Source: Sphingobacteriaceae bacterium (GTDB lineage Bacteria > Bacteroidota > Bacteroidia > B-17B0 > Aurantibacillaceae). Taken from it: 64,000 nucleotides of DNA. Below, piece after piece: positions 1-10,739 of the stretch (its first letter is position 1; each line of letters begins with the position of its first letter). The notes beneath the pieces are model-generated. The model worked only from the letters and a program-made list of their open reading frames with translations, had not been told where the DNA came from and did not search any database. The DNA lies in the NCBI GenBank assembly GCA_016709575.1, contig JADJMM010000006.1, positions 186,001-250,000 of the forward strand, written 5' to 3'. Position numbers and translations under genes: made by a program.

Positions 1-150
1 AACTACCATGTTAGATTGTTTTGCTTTTTCGTGCGTCATACCAGACGCAGCCATCCAGGCTGTACCTAATACTTTTGGGTTATACCAAATAAAGCCGACC
101 ACCATTGGTACTAGCGCGGCTAATAAAACTGCGATAAAATTAATATGCAT
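1..150 (-). CDS. DUF1761-like membrane protein, 3' end outside window
   Basis: The first 50 codons of a minus-strand gene run off the left edge of the window. The N-terminus MHINFIAVLLAALVPM is a hydrophobic helix, followed by GFIWYNPKVLGTAWM. A membrane segment followed by a 'WY.P...G..WM' signature is typical of the small DUF1761 membrane proteins. The ATG lies at 148-150. The biological role of the family is not established. About 160 bp of non-coding DNA separate it from the next gene upstream on the window. The call rests on the N-terminal signature only. Confidence 0.6.
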   Translation of the reverse strand, partial: MHINFIAVLLAALVPMVVGFIWYNPKVLGTAWMAASGMTHEKAKQSNMVV

Positions 151-308
151 AATTTAAGGTTTAAGGGTTTATCAAATATATTAAGGAATAATGAGTACTA
201 CTTTTATTTTAAGTACAGTTTTTAACTATTGAATGTTTAAACAGTTAATTTGATTTTGAAAGAAGTGTTTGTTGAATAAAACTACGGGAAGCTATGCAAA
301 TCAGGCAC

Positions 309-941
309 TTATTGAATGATTATTTTATTGCCCAAAAATTTTGGTTGTTTATTAGAGTAAACATCTATGAATACTTTTACCCTTGCGAACAGCTCACGGA
401 CTTTGGTTTTAAATCCACTTGCGGCACTCACATCTTCGGCATTATAGCCATAAGCTTCTATTCCGTATTTACGGGCAATGAAAATGGCGCGCTCGTTATG
501 AAACTCTTGTGATACAACAATAAATTTAGTTTGTCCAAATACCTCTTTAGCCCTTATCATCGAATCGAAAGTACGGAAACCGGCGTAATCAAGAAAAATA
601 CACGAATCAGGAACTCCTGCCTTCATCAATTCCTTTTTCATGTCTTCGGGTTCATTATAATAACTTAAACTGTTATCGCCACTAATAATTACAAATTGTA
701 CTTTGCCCGACTTAAACAAAGTTTCGGCTGCCTTAATACGATTATAAAAGAAATAATTTTTAGTACCACTACGCATAAACTTACTGGTACCCAATAAAAT
801 TGCGGTTTTACATGTGGGAATAGAATCTGTTGAATTATAAATATACAGTTCGCTAAAGGAATTAATTTTATAATTGGCCCAGCAAACAATTACAGAAACC
901 AAAGTAAGGAGGGATAATATCCAGATTACTATTTTTTTCAC
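309..941 (-). CDS. SanA/YdcF-family (DUF218) membrane-anchored protein
   Basis: A 210-residue protein with an N-terminal membrane anchor (about residues 4-23), followed by a DUF218-type domain. Visible family features are AILLGTSKFMRSGTKNYFF near residue 48, VQFVIISGDN near residue 82, and FIVVSQEFHNERAIFIARK near residue 140. These match SanA (vancomycin high-temperature exclusion protein) and its YdcF/ElyC relatives, which act at the cell envelope; the exact reaction is unknown for most of them. The stop is one base away from the end of the upstream TPR-SpoIIE gene on the same strand, so the two are probably co-transcribed. The family call is firm, the function is not. Confidence 0.8.
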   Translation of the reverse strand: MKKIVIWILSLLTLVSVIVCWANYKINSFSELYIYNSTDSIPTCKTAILLGTSKFMRSGTKNYFFYNRIKAAETLFKSGKVQFVIISGDNSLSYYNEPEDMKKELMKAGVPDSCIFLDYAGFRTFDSMIRAKEVFGQTKFIVVSQEFHNERAIFIARKYGIEAYGYNAEDVSAASGFKTKVRELFARVKVFIDVYSNKQPKFLGNKIIIQ

Positions 942-942
942 C

Positions 943-3386
943 TTAAATTTTTACACCCAATAAAGTTACGTCATCTACTTGCTCATACGATTTTTTCCAA
1001 TCGTTAAAAGTAGTTTCTAAAATCACTTTTTGTTCAGCCAAAGTTTTGGTTTGATTAGCGAGAATCAAATCTTCCAATTGCTTGTATTTGAATTTTTTTC
1101 CTTTGTCGCCACCAAACTGATCGGCATAACCATCGGTAATTAAATAAATAATTTTTCCGGGTTCGTACGGAATTGAATGAGTAGTGAAGGGTAGAGGATT
1201 ATCAACTTTACCAATTGGTTGTTTATTGGCTTTAATCTCAGCTAATTCATTTTCGTGACCGGGCGAAACATACCATAATGGATTATTAGCTCCAGCCCAA
1301 GTAATACTTTTCGTTTTACGGTTAATGCATAACAAAGAAATATCCATACCGTCTTTTACATCACCCTCACTTTTTGCAAATGTTTCTAAAACTAATTCGC
1401 GGGCTTTATCTAAAACCAACCCGGGCTCCGTTAATTTAAACTCTTTAATAGCGCGGTTTAAAGCATTAGAACAAACCACTGATACCATTGCGCCAGGAAC
1501 ACCATGTCCGGTTGAATCTGCAGCTGCAATAAAAGTAAAATCACCCGAATGTTCCATCCAATAGAAATCACCGGCAATAATATCTTTGGGGATGTATAAA
1601 ATAAAACTCTCAGGAAAAACTTCCTGTACTAATTTAATAGGCGGTAAAATCGCTTCCTGTAAACGTTTCGCGTAAGTTATACTATCAGTAATCTCTTTGT
1701 TTTTTTCATCAACCAACTCTTTCTGATGTTCAACTTCTTTTTTCTGAGCGGTGATGATCCTGTTCTTCTTCTTGTTCTGTTGTAAATTTCGGAATACAAC
1801 AACTACTAATATCAACACTAAACCAAATCCGATAGTAAAAGCATAACGAATAGTTTTCTGGCGTTTCAATTCTTCTTCTTTTTGGGCTTGTTGCGCTTTA
1901 TAAGTTTCTTCTCGGGCAATCTGTTCAGCTTTTAAACCTTGTTCTTTAGCTTGATATTCAATAGCCGCCAATTTTTTTACGTTCTCTTCATTTCTTGTTG
2001 AATCTTTCATCGTAATAAATAAACGTAACATTTTAAGCGCTTGCGATGCGTTATTTTGTGTTTCGTAAACATTGGCTAAAATATTAGCAGATGTTTTTAT
2101 TCCTTCAGGAGTTTGGGTTTCCCTTGCATAAATCAATCCTTTTTCAGCAACTTCTTTGGCTTCTGAGAATCGTTTTAAACTAAAATAGCAATCGCCAAGT
2201 TGATTATAAGTATTAGCGAGCTGACTTTTATTTCCTGTTTCGGTGGCAATAGCAATGGTTTTATTATAACACTCAAATGCTTTTTCTGGTCTGTTACTTT
2301 TTGAATAAATATCGCCCATAATAGAATAAGCGAAAGCCATTTTATCTTTATTCCCAATTTCCTCTGCCAGCTTTATGGTTTTCTCAAAATTATAAAGAGC
2401 ATCCTCGTTTTTGTCAAGTAGATAATAGGTCATGGCGATACTACTTAAACTTTGACATTCCTGTAATTTTAATCCCATTTCGCGTGCAATTTTGCCGGCT
2501 TCTTCATATTGGGAAAGCGCTTTTGCGTAATCGTTTTGAGTACTGTAAATATCACCTATACAACTTAAGCAAAAAGCAATCTGATTTTGATTTTTGTTTT
2601 TCTTCGCGATAGCTAGACCACGGTTAAAATACTCAAGCGCTTTTGGATAATTGTTCTGCACCCGATATACATCACCTAAACTATTATAACAAACGGTAAT
2701 TTTATTTAAATCATTAATGGGTGTGGCAAAAGCGATAGATTGACTATAACAGTCGATAGCCTTATTAAATTCACCTTGAATGCGGTAAGCTTCCCCTTTC
2801 GAAATGTTACAAAACGCTAATCGTTTTTTGTCACCTGCTTTTGTTGCGAAATTAATAGCTTCGTTTTGTAATTCTAAACATTTATCAATCTCACCGCTAT
2901 TCCGCAAAACTTCTGCATTCCATGATTTCGATTGCGCAATGATATCATTGAAATCATTTAATTTGCCTAACGACTCAGCCTCACCTAAAAAGTAATTAGC
3001 CGAGTCGAAACTAAATTTTCTTACATAGTAAATGCCGAACTTGCAAAAACGCATCGCCTTCACCAGCTTTATAATTTAATTTTTTACTCTGAGTTAATTC
3101 TTCTGTGGCTAGGTAATAAGTAAAAGGTCGCCAGTTTTTCGGCTAATTCTCCTAAAATAATAATCTGATTTTTACTATCGGCGTACTGAAATTCAGTTTT
3201 TAAACTATCAATTAAAGGATTAACAGAAGTGGTGTCGTTAACTAGTTCTTTAATATCAGCCGATAAACTTAATTGGTCATTTGATTTTACCCTTTCTTTG
3301 GTATCAGTTTTTTCGGAACAGCTGTTTAATATTAAAAGCAGACAAAGAAACTGAAAGAAAGGAGATATAGCTTTTGCATTAAACAT
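943..3386 (-). CDS. TPR-SpoIIE (PP2C-type) serine phosphatase, membrane anchored, frameshifted N-terminus
   Basis: A signal-transduction phosphatase. The N-terminus begins MFNAKAISPFF with a lipobox-like LILNSC. About eight TPR units follow (for example NSLGDVYRVQNNYPKALEYF), then one membrane helix near residue 405 of the main frame, a coiled-coil linker (EKNKEITDSITYAKRLQ) and a C-terminal SpoIIE domain. The SpoIIE metal-binding motifs are intact: AGDFYW, DSTGHGVPGA, GMD, TDGYADQFGG and QVDDVTLLG. By family knowledge the TPR part senses a signal outside the membrane and the phosphatase acts on cytosolic phosphoserine, often of anti-sigma-antagonist proteins; no such partner is visible here. 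Two frame changes between about 3065 and 3110 split the N-terminus; the peptide ATEELTQSKKLNYKAGEG in a third frame bridges the parts. The breaks look like sequence errors. The start at 3386 is chosen over 3416, which lies inside a terminator hairpin. Confidence 0.8.
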
Positions 3387-3404
3387 AAGGCTAAAAATAA
3401 CAAA

Positions 3405-3431
3405 AAAGGCTGCCATATGAAAGCAGCCTTT
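3405..3431 (-). terminator. Rho-independent terminator
   Basis: Perfect 9-bp inverted arms AAAGGCTGC and GCAGCCTTT separated by 9 bases, with flanking A and T runs. It lies directly upstream of the TPR-SpoIIE start and 19 bp after the stop of the lipoprotein gene at 3452, so on the minus strand it ends that lipoprotein transcript. Confidence 0.7.
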
Positions 3432-3451
3432 GTATTAAAGTTTATTAAATA

Positions 3452-4411
3452 TTATGGTATGGCAGCTATCTCCGCTTGTATCTGGCTAAGTGACTTTGGC
3501 ACCATGGTTAAATTGACTGCGGCTGCAGTTGTTAAGATAGACATTATACCTGAATAATACTGTCCGTTCTTGACACCAAAACCTATAACATGTACACCTC
3601 TTCCATTAGGAATGTTAGCAATACGGAATTTACCAGGTAGTAATTGATAGAAAGACCCAACCGTTAAACTTCCATTAAGGGATAAGTAGAAAACACTATT
3701 TGTGTTGTTAAAGATTGTATCTGTATTTAAAATAATAGCACTTTTATTAGAGGTTAATGAATCCCACATCACTCCAACGTTTAACCATTTAAGTGAATCA
3801 AGAGCTGCTCTGTGATGATTTACAGAACCGATGTTTCCCATTGGAATATCATTCACGTCAGTTCCTAATTCCCAAACAATTGTTGAGTCAGTTGCCGTAA
3901 TTTTTGGGGCATAATATTTTTTCATTGGGATACTGCCTGAAGGATCCGGAATATTTACCGTAACAGTTCCACCTGAACCAACACGTAATGATTGGGTATT
4001 TTGCGAAGCTGTAACCTTAACACAACCTTTTGTGCTTATTAAGCGACTACTTGTTGAATTAGCTGCAGCTCCTGAAAAAATAATTTGCGATTTTGTTAAA
4101 ATGGTTTTGGCCGTAACGGTGACGTTTCCTGTTGCAGGTAAACTTGTTGAAGGGTCAATAAAAGAATTAGCAGGAATCTCAACCAGAACACCATTAACAT
4201 TTAAAGTACTTGCAGATGAAGCACTAACTGTAAAGGTTTGATTTTGCGAGCCAAGAGAGGCCAATACCTGAGATATCGCTGTGAATGTTGTAGCCGGACC
4301 GGTTGGTGTTGGTTCTTCAGCTGCGGTTTCTTCTGTTGTTTTCTTTCTACATTGAGTGCTTGCAAAGGCAATAAGAACAACTGCCATTAATAAACTAAGT
4401 TTTGACTTCAT
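3452..4411 (-). CDS. Putative lipoprotein, tandem copy 1
   Basis: A 319-residue exported protein. Residues 1-21 are a signal peptide ending in FASTQC, which is close to a lipobox, followed by a charged/proline spacer (RKKTTEETAAEEPTPTG). The body is rich in Ser, Thr and beta-branched residues, with the peptides VEIPANSFIDP, ILTKSQIIFSGA, STKGCVKVTASQNTQSLR and NIPDPSGSIPMKKYY. I do not recognise a named domain; VEIPANSF followed by a beta-rich region resembles the ZU5/DUF-type beta modules of other Bacteroidota lipoproteins, but that is weak. The neighbour at 4523-5489 is a clear paralogue in the same orientation, so the pair arose by tandem duplication. The terminators at 3405 and 4475 delimit it as its own transcription unit. 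Confidence 0.7.
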   Translation of the reverse strand: MKSKLSLLMAVVLIAFASTQCRKKTTEETAAEEPTPTGPATTFTAISQVLASLGSQNQTFTVSASSASTLNVNGVLVEIPANSFIDPSTSLPATGNVTVTAKTILTKSQIIFSGAAANSTSSRLISTKGCVKVTASQNTQSLRVGSGGTVTVNIPDPSGSIPMKKYYAPKITATDSTIVWELGTDVNDIPMGNIGSVNHHRAALDSLKWLNVGVMWDSLTSNKSAIILNTDTIFNNTNSVFYLSLNGSLTVGSFYQLLPGKFRIANIPNGRGVHVIGFGVKNGQYYSGIMSILTTAAAVNLTMVPKSLSQIQAEIAAIP

Positions 4412-4474
4412 GATATAGATTTTAGTGCTTTTATTAGACTAACAAATCTAATTAAAATCCACCTTTAAAACAAT

Positions 4475-4505
4475 AAAAAAGGCCACCCTTTAGGGTAGCC
4501 TTTCC
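4475..4505 (-). terminator. Rho-independent terminator between the two lipoprotein genes
   Basis: Arms AAAGGCCACCC and GGGTAGCCTTT with one mismatch and a TTTA loop, preceded by an A run that becomes the T run on the minus strand. It follows the stop of the lipoprotein gene at 4523. Confidence 0.65.
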
Positions 4506-4522
4506 TAAATAAGATTTAGTAT

Positions 4523-5489
4523 TTAAGGTAATGCAGCCACCATGTTTTTCATCACAGTCTGACTAACAGGATTCATTGTTAAGTTTATTGGTGTTGAAGA
4601 AACTGTTGTAGATAAAGTAGCTGCGTAATATTCTCCGTTTATGACTGAAATTCCTACAATATGAACCCCTTTACCTTGTGGCATGTTAGAAATACGGAAA
4701 ACACCATTGCTAATTTCAAACAAAGCACCAACGGTTAAGCTATTGTTAAACGAAATAAATACCATAGTGTTTGCTTTTGTAAACTTAGTACCATCAATAT
4801 TTACAGTTACCGGTACTTTTGTAGCAGGAACAGAATCAAACTGTACACCAACATTTAACCATTTTAAAGAATCTAAAGAAGCTTGGTGGTAAACGGTTGG
4901 ACTAGTAGTAAAAGTTCGCTGAGTAATATCAGCTATATCAGTCCCTAATGCCCAAATGGCTGTTGAATCGGTTGCTGTAACTTTTGGTGCATAGTATTTT
5001 TTCATTGGTGGAGGTGTTGCTGAAGAAGGATCAGGAATATTTACAAAAAAATTGCCACCACCACTTAAACGTAAGGATTGAGTATTTTGGGAAGCAGTTG
5101 CTTTTACACAACCTTTAGTTGATACCAATCTGCTGCTAGATGAATTAGCGCCGGCTCCTGAAAATATAATTTGACTTTTAGTAAGAATAGTTTTAACAGA
5201 TAAAGTTACAACGCCGCCAATTGTACCACTTGTAGTAGCATTTACAAAGGCATTAGCAGGAATTTCAATAATAGTTCCGTTAACGTTAATAGTTGAAGCA
5301 AAATGTAGCGTCTACAGTTACTGTATTAACCGCCGAACCATTTGCTGCGATAATTTCGGCTACTGTGTTTATTCCAGTTGGAGTAGGCTCATCATGTTCA
5401 TGAGGTTCTTCAGCAGCTTTCTTTTTACATTGTGTTGTTGCAAGTACAACAAACACTAAAACTATAACTAAACTAATTTTTGATTTCAT
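4523..5489 (-). CDS. Putative lipoprotein, tandem copy 2, frameshifted
   Basis: A paralogue of the gene at 3452-4411. It begins MKSKISLVIVLVFVVLATTQC, a signal peptide with a terminal Cys, followed by a His/Glu-rich spacer (EEPHEHDEPTPTG). The core repeats copy 1 almost word for word: NVNGTIIEIPANAF, ILTKSQIIFSGAGANSSSS, STKGCVKATASQNTQSLR, MKKYYAPKVTATDSTAIW. The reading frame breaks at 5300-5303, where a run of four A (+ strand) holds one base too many: removing one base joins ...VDATF to ASTINVNGT. This is a homopolymer error rather than a decayed gene, because both halves are well conserved relative to the paralogue. Function unknown. Confidence 0.65.
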
Positions 5490-5585
5490 AGTATATAAAT
5501 TTATTCCTTAATCAAATATAATAAACGTCGGCATCAAATCCAAAAAAAGCAATAAAGACCTAAAACGCCCGTTTTATTTGGGATT

Positions 5586-8500
5586 TTAGTTCAACTCGGT
5601 GGTTACATCGCCTAATCTATCCAATTCAAACAATAAATCGTTGCTAATCGCCACTTTATAACCTTTTTGAATGAAGCTTTACTGAAATATTCTCGCCTTG
5701 GTCTTCTCACAAAAACTCAACATTGCTCTTCCCGTTAAATTGCTTGAATAAGTTTTCAAGATTGGTTATTAATTCATCCGTAAGTTTACTTAACTCAATT
5801 TTTAATTTAATGTTAGTGAAAGCATTTTCTTTAACATCAGCCAATAATTCTATTTTCTGCAATTTTAATTCTAAACTACCGGGTTGATTATAACGTTCTT
5901 GAACTTTTGCTCGAATAAATACAGAAAGTCCCCCTTGCTTCAATATTAGTAAACCTGATGTATTCTAAGAAATCTTTACCAAACAACATAATTTCAACTG
6001 TTCCATGATAATCCTCAATTATCAACTTGCCAAACTTATTTCCTGTTTTACTTTCTCTTACTTCATTCCCAGCAATTATACCACCAAATGTTACTTCACG
6101 ATTTTTAAATGGTTCTAACCCGGCTTTTAATTGTATACAATTAACAGTAGACTTATGTTCAATAACTAATTTATATGGGTCTAATGGATGTCCACTAATA
6201 AAAAAACCAACCACTTCTTTTTCCCGATTTAGCTGCTCTATATTGCTCCATGGTTCTACTTTTGGTAATTGTGGTTCAGAAACTTCAATTTCATCTTCAC
6301 CACCAAATAAACTGGCTTGCGATGTATCCGTACCATTATTTTTTTGATTACCATATTTTATCATGTGGTTGGTGAGGGTAGTGCCATCCGTTTCTAGTCT
6401 AAAGAACATAGCGCGATGAACACCTTCAAAACTATCCATTGCTCCGCTAAGAGCTAAACCTTCAATAGATTTTTTATTAATGGCTTTACTATCTAAGCGC
6501 GATGCAAAAAATCAAAAACACTTGTGAATTTTCCGTTCTTCTTTCTTTCCTCAACTAAAGCTGTCACCACATTTTCACCAACGCCTTTGATACTGGCCAT
6601 TCCAAAACGGATATCGCCATTCGGCATTACACTAAACTTTCCAAATCCTTCGTTAATATCCGGACCAAGCACTTTAATGCCCATACGTTTACATTCTTCC
6701 ATGAAGAAAGCAATCGATTCTATACTTCCAGTGTGATTTAAAATGGAAGCCATATACTCGGCAGGGTAGTGGGCTTTTAAATAGGTTGTTTGAAATGCCA
6801 CGTAAGCATAACAAGTAGAGTGTGATTTATTGAAAGCGTAACTCGCAAATGCTTCCCAATCTTTCCAAACTTTCTCTAATACTTTCGCATCGTGTCCGTT
6901 TTTAGTAGCGTTCTCAACAAATAATGGTTTTAGTTTATCAAGGGTTTTCTTGTCCTTTTTCCCCATTGCTTTACGTAGGACGTCGGCATCACCTTTGTAA
7001 AATTGGCAAGCTTGACTCAAACGCATTACCTGCTCTTGATAAACAGTAATACCGTAAGTCTCTTGAAGGAATTCATCCATTCCCTTCTAAATCGTAAGTA
7101 ATCTTTTCACGTCCGTGTTTACGGGCAATGTAATTCGGAATATAAGCTAAGGGTCCCGGACGATATAAAGCGTTCATCGCAATTAAATCGGTGAAGCTAT
7201 CGGGTTTTAATTCTTTTAGAGCTTTTTGCATACCGGCACTTTCATATTGGAAAATACCGTTTGTTTCTCCGCGTTGAAAAAGCTGATAGGTTTTTTCATC
7301 TTCCAATGAAATTGCATCTATGTCAATTACAACATCACGTGTTTTTTAATTAAAGTAACGGCATCTTTAATAATGGTAAGCGTACGTAGGCCGAGGAAGT
7401 CCATTTTTAATAACCCAGCACTTTCTGCAACAGAGTTATCAAATTGGGTTACCAACATATCACTCTCTTTTCCTTTTGTAACCGGAACGTATTTTACCAT
7501 TTCGCCCGGTGTAATAATTACACCACAGGCGTGAATTCCAGTATTACGCAAACAACCTTCTAATTCGTAAGCTTGTTTTAAAACATCAGCTTCAGGTGTT
7601 TTTTCTTCTGCTAATTTTCTGAAAGCGTGAGATTGATCTATAACATCTCTCTTTCCTTCAATCTTTCCTAAATATTTTAAATCAATTCCTCCCGGTTTTA
7701 ATAAGGCACGTAATTTTGCATCTAAACTATCCGGGAACATTTTGGTTAAACGATTCGCATCATCTAATGGAAGATCTAAAACCCGTGCAGTATCTTTGAT
7801 AGCAGATTTACCACCCATTGTTCCGTAAGTGATAATTTGTGCTACTTGTGTTGAACCATACTTTTTAATTACATAATCAATTACAGCACCACGTCCTTCA
7901 TCATCAAAGTCAATATCTATATCGGGCATGCTAATACGATCGGGATTTAAGAAACGCTCAAAGAGGAGATCGAACTTAATCGGGTCAACATTTGTAATTC
8001 CTAAACAATACGCAATTGCTGAACCGGCGGCAGAACCACGCCCAGGTCCAACCGAAACACCGAGTCTTCTTGCTTCACTAATAAAATCAGCAACAATTAA
8101 GAAGTAACCGGGATAACCCATTCTTTCGATAGTAGCTAGTTCAAAATCGATACGGTCTTTTATTTCTTGTGTTAAATCAGGATAACGTTTTGCTGCACCA
8201 ATGTAAGTGAGTTCGGTCATGTATACGAACTGCTCAGCAATAATGCGCATTTCCTTTTTTAAATCTTCAATTACAACTTCACTAAAGTTTTTACTTTGCC
8301 AATCTTTTTCTTTTAAAGCAACGATTCGTAAATAAGAAGACTCAATTTCGGCCGACTTACTATCGATAAAATCTTGTGCGATTTCAAATTTCGGTAAGAG
8401 AACTTCCCGTCCTAATTTAAACTGTTCTATTTTATCTACTATTAAATTCGTATTGCTAAGCGCTTCAGGAATATCTTGAAATAAAACCGCCATTTCAGCA

Positions 8501-10071
8501 GGCGATTTAAAATAAAATTCCTCATTCGGCATGCCATATCTAAAACCACGACCTTTACCTTTTGGGGTTTCAAACTTCTCATTATCTTTTACGCAAAGTA
8601 AAATATCGTGCGACTTAGAACCTTTTTTATCAATATAATAATTGCTGTTAGCGGCGAAATAAGGAACGTTGTGTTTTTTTGCAAGAGCTAGTAAAAGTCC
8701 GTTAGCATATTCTTCATCTTGCGATTTAAATTGTCGGTTTATCTCAACATAAAAATCTTCGCCAAATTGTTCTTTATACCAAAGGAAAGCTTGTTCACCT
8801 TGTTCTTCACCTAAATTAATAATACTGCTAGGCACTTCAGAACTTAATGAACCTGTTGTTGCAATTAAACCTTCTTTATACTTTACTAAAATATCTTTAT
8901 CAATACGCGGTACATAATACGCACCATCAATTAAACCAATTGAGCTAATACGGCAAAGATTTTCATAACCTTTACGATTCTTAGCGATTAATACTTGTGT
9001 GTATCCGTTATCTTTTTTTGTTTTGTCTTTATGGTCGGTACAAATATTTACTTCGCAACCTATAATACATTTTAATTCCGTTTTCTTTTCGCCAATTACT
9101 TCGCCCTTATCAATAGCAGCATTGTGTTCTTTTATTTTTTTATTCTGACTATCAATTTCTTTCCAGAATAAAAATGCGCCGTACATATTGCCATGATCAG
9201 TTAAAGCTACACCCGGACTTTTAAATTCGATAGCTTTATTAACGAGAGACGCCACATCACTTGTAGATTGAAGAACTGAAAATTGTGTGTGGTTGTGAAG
9301 GTGACTGAACTTAATATCTATATCAGTTGTTTTACTTGTTGTTTCAACGGAAGTAGCTTTTGCAGCATCTTCTTTTTCTTTTGCTTCTTTAGCCTTCCGT
9401 TCTCTCCAATAATTTTCGTGCTTAATTAATTCAGAAAAATCTGGTGCAACGTAATTGATAGTTGGGAGAATATCAGCAGCTACTTCTTTTACTTTGGTGA
9501 TTCCTCTTTTAATAATTTCGAAAAACACCTTAGTGGTAGCATCTACGTCGAACGCCGCATTATGTGCCTCATCAAAACCTTTATTAAATAATTTCTGATG
9601 TAATTCGGTTAGAGTAGGCCATTTATATTTTCCGCCTCGTCCACCCGGAAGCGCGCAGTATTCAGTAGTTTGATCGTTCTTAGTATCAATAAAAGGTTTG
9701 CCTTCTAAAATATTTGGCAAGCCACAACGTAAAAATTCAGCGCCTATAATGTTTAAATCAAATTCAACATTATGTCCGCAAACATACTGAGCTTTATTAA
9801 CTGCATCAGTAAATTCCTGTAAAGTATTTTGAAGAAGTTGTCCTTCTTCATTAGCACGTTCATTAGTAATTCCGTGAATTTGAATGGTAGCAAACGGAAT
9901 AGTGTAACCCTCTGGTTTTATAATGATAGAACTGTTGTGAAGTAAATTTCCTTTTTCATCATGTAATTGCCAAGCTACTTGAACCATTCTCGGCCAATTG
10001 TCGAAATCGGTTAAGGGGGCGTTATAATTTTTTGGTAAGCCTGTTGTTTCGGTATCGAATATTAAGAACAT
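5586..10071 (-). CDS. dnaE: DNA polymerase III alpha subunit with N-terminal DEDDh exonuclease, multiply frameshifted
   Basis: Replicative DNA polymerase catalytic subunit, about 1,490 residues when frames are joined. Residues 1-190 form a DnaQ-like 3'-5' exonuclease with DEDDh residues visible as D6 and E8 (DTETTG), D105 (CGHNVEFDL), H170 and D175 (HNAAFDVD). From about residue 255 comes the PHP domain (SHLHNHTQFSVL), then the polymerase core with the catalytic PDIDIDF near residue 716 and GPGRGSAAGS, then helix-hairpin-helix/OB regions (QLNREKEVVGFFISGHPL) and a C-terminus ending FELDRLGDVTTELN. Proofreading and polymerase activities are therefore on one chain, a known arrangement in many Bacteroidota. 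Breaks occur near 7345 (run of six T), 7083, 6500, 5940, 5703 (a TGA) and 5665. An essential gene cannot carry so many real lesions, so these are sequence errors. Confidence 0.93.
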
Positions 10072-10113
10072 TTTATGGAATTATAAATTTTGAATGATGA
10101 ATGTTGAATTTGG

Positions 10114-10662
10114 TTATTTTGATTTGAGAATGTTTTTTATTTCAGAAAGTTCATTTTTAATGTCAAGCAAAATTTTGTCACTACCGGTTGATGTTGTTGA
10201 CGGAGCAGCGGTGTAGCCTTGTGATTTAGCTTTAATTACTTTTTCGCGTTGGTTTAATATTAAGGTTTTGAATTCTTCTGCATCGTTAATGCCGGGAATA
10301 CTCATCATATTTGTACCACGGTGACCACCGCCACCTGCAGTTTCAACTCTTATTAAGGTTAAGCCAAACCAACGTAAAACCGGCCCGCCTATAAATGATA
10401 AATCCTGAATGTTTTCTAAAGGGATTGTTTTTTCAATGTGTAATACTAAACCCTTCGAAAACTTTAATTGTTTTTCGGTTAACTGACATTTTAGGGTGAG
10501 GAAAAATTTATTACTCAACCATTGTCCTAAACCAAATACCCAAAACGGTACAATAACTATACCGATAAAACTTACTATTAAATAGAATAGTACTATTAAA
10601 AATATATAGGTTTTTACTTTAGGATTAAAAGTGGCGTCCCTAATGATTTCATTGTTATCCAT
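10114..10662 (-). CDS. PH-domain (YdbS/YdbT-like) membrane protein
   Basis: A 182-residue protein with a hydrophobic hairpin at about residues 18-50, a bacterial PH-like (bPH2) domain around residues 55-140 (TLKCQLTEKQLKFSKGLVL, KTIPLENIQDLSF, RWFGLTLIRVETAGGG), and a C-terminal helix (KILLDIKNELSEIKNILK) that could form a coiled coil. The order 'two membrane helices then PH domain with IPLENIQDL' is characteristic of the YdbS/YdbT family. The role of these proteins is poorly known. It sits 42 bp from the dnaE start on the same strand and may share its transcript. Confidence 0.75.
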   Translation of the reverse strand: MDNNEIIRDATFNPKVKTYIFLIVLFYLIVSFIGIVIVPFWVFGLGQWLSNKFFLTLKCQLTEKQLKFSKGLVLHIEKTIPLENIQDLSFIGGPVLRWFGLTLIRVETAGGGGHRGTNMMSIPGINDAEEFKTLILNQREKVIKAKSQGYTAAPSTTSTGSDKILLDIKNELSEIKNILKSK

Positions 10663-10723
10663 AGCTTAAATTTAACACTATTAGGAGTAAAAATAACCAA
10701 TGTTAAAAACTAATAAAAATAGC

Positions 10724-10731
10724 TATATTAG
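10724..10731 (+). promoter_or_regulatory. Possible -7 box (TATATTAG)
   Basis: TATATTAG resembles the Bacteroidota -7 consensus TAnnTTTG and lies 16 bp before the ATG of the TPR gene at 10740. No convincing -33 TTG element is seen, so this is a weak call. Confidence 0.3.
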
Positions 10732-10739
10732 ATGGCTAA

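Noticed and set aside
294..512. Plus-strand frame antisense to the SanA-like gene
   Set aside because: The minus-strand gene is well conserved; this frame has no recognisable features.
5701..5706. In-frame TGA in the dnaE C-terminus as a recoded codon
   Set aside because: Other genes in the window end normally in TGA, and a pair of nearby indels or one substitution explains it.
7342..7347. Programmed ribosomal frameshifting in dnaE
   Set aside because: Too many breaks in one gene, of different sign and context, and the same kind of break occurs in unrelated genes. Indel errors explain all of them.
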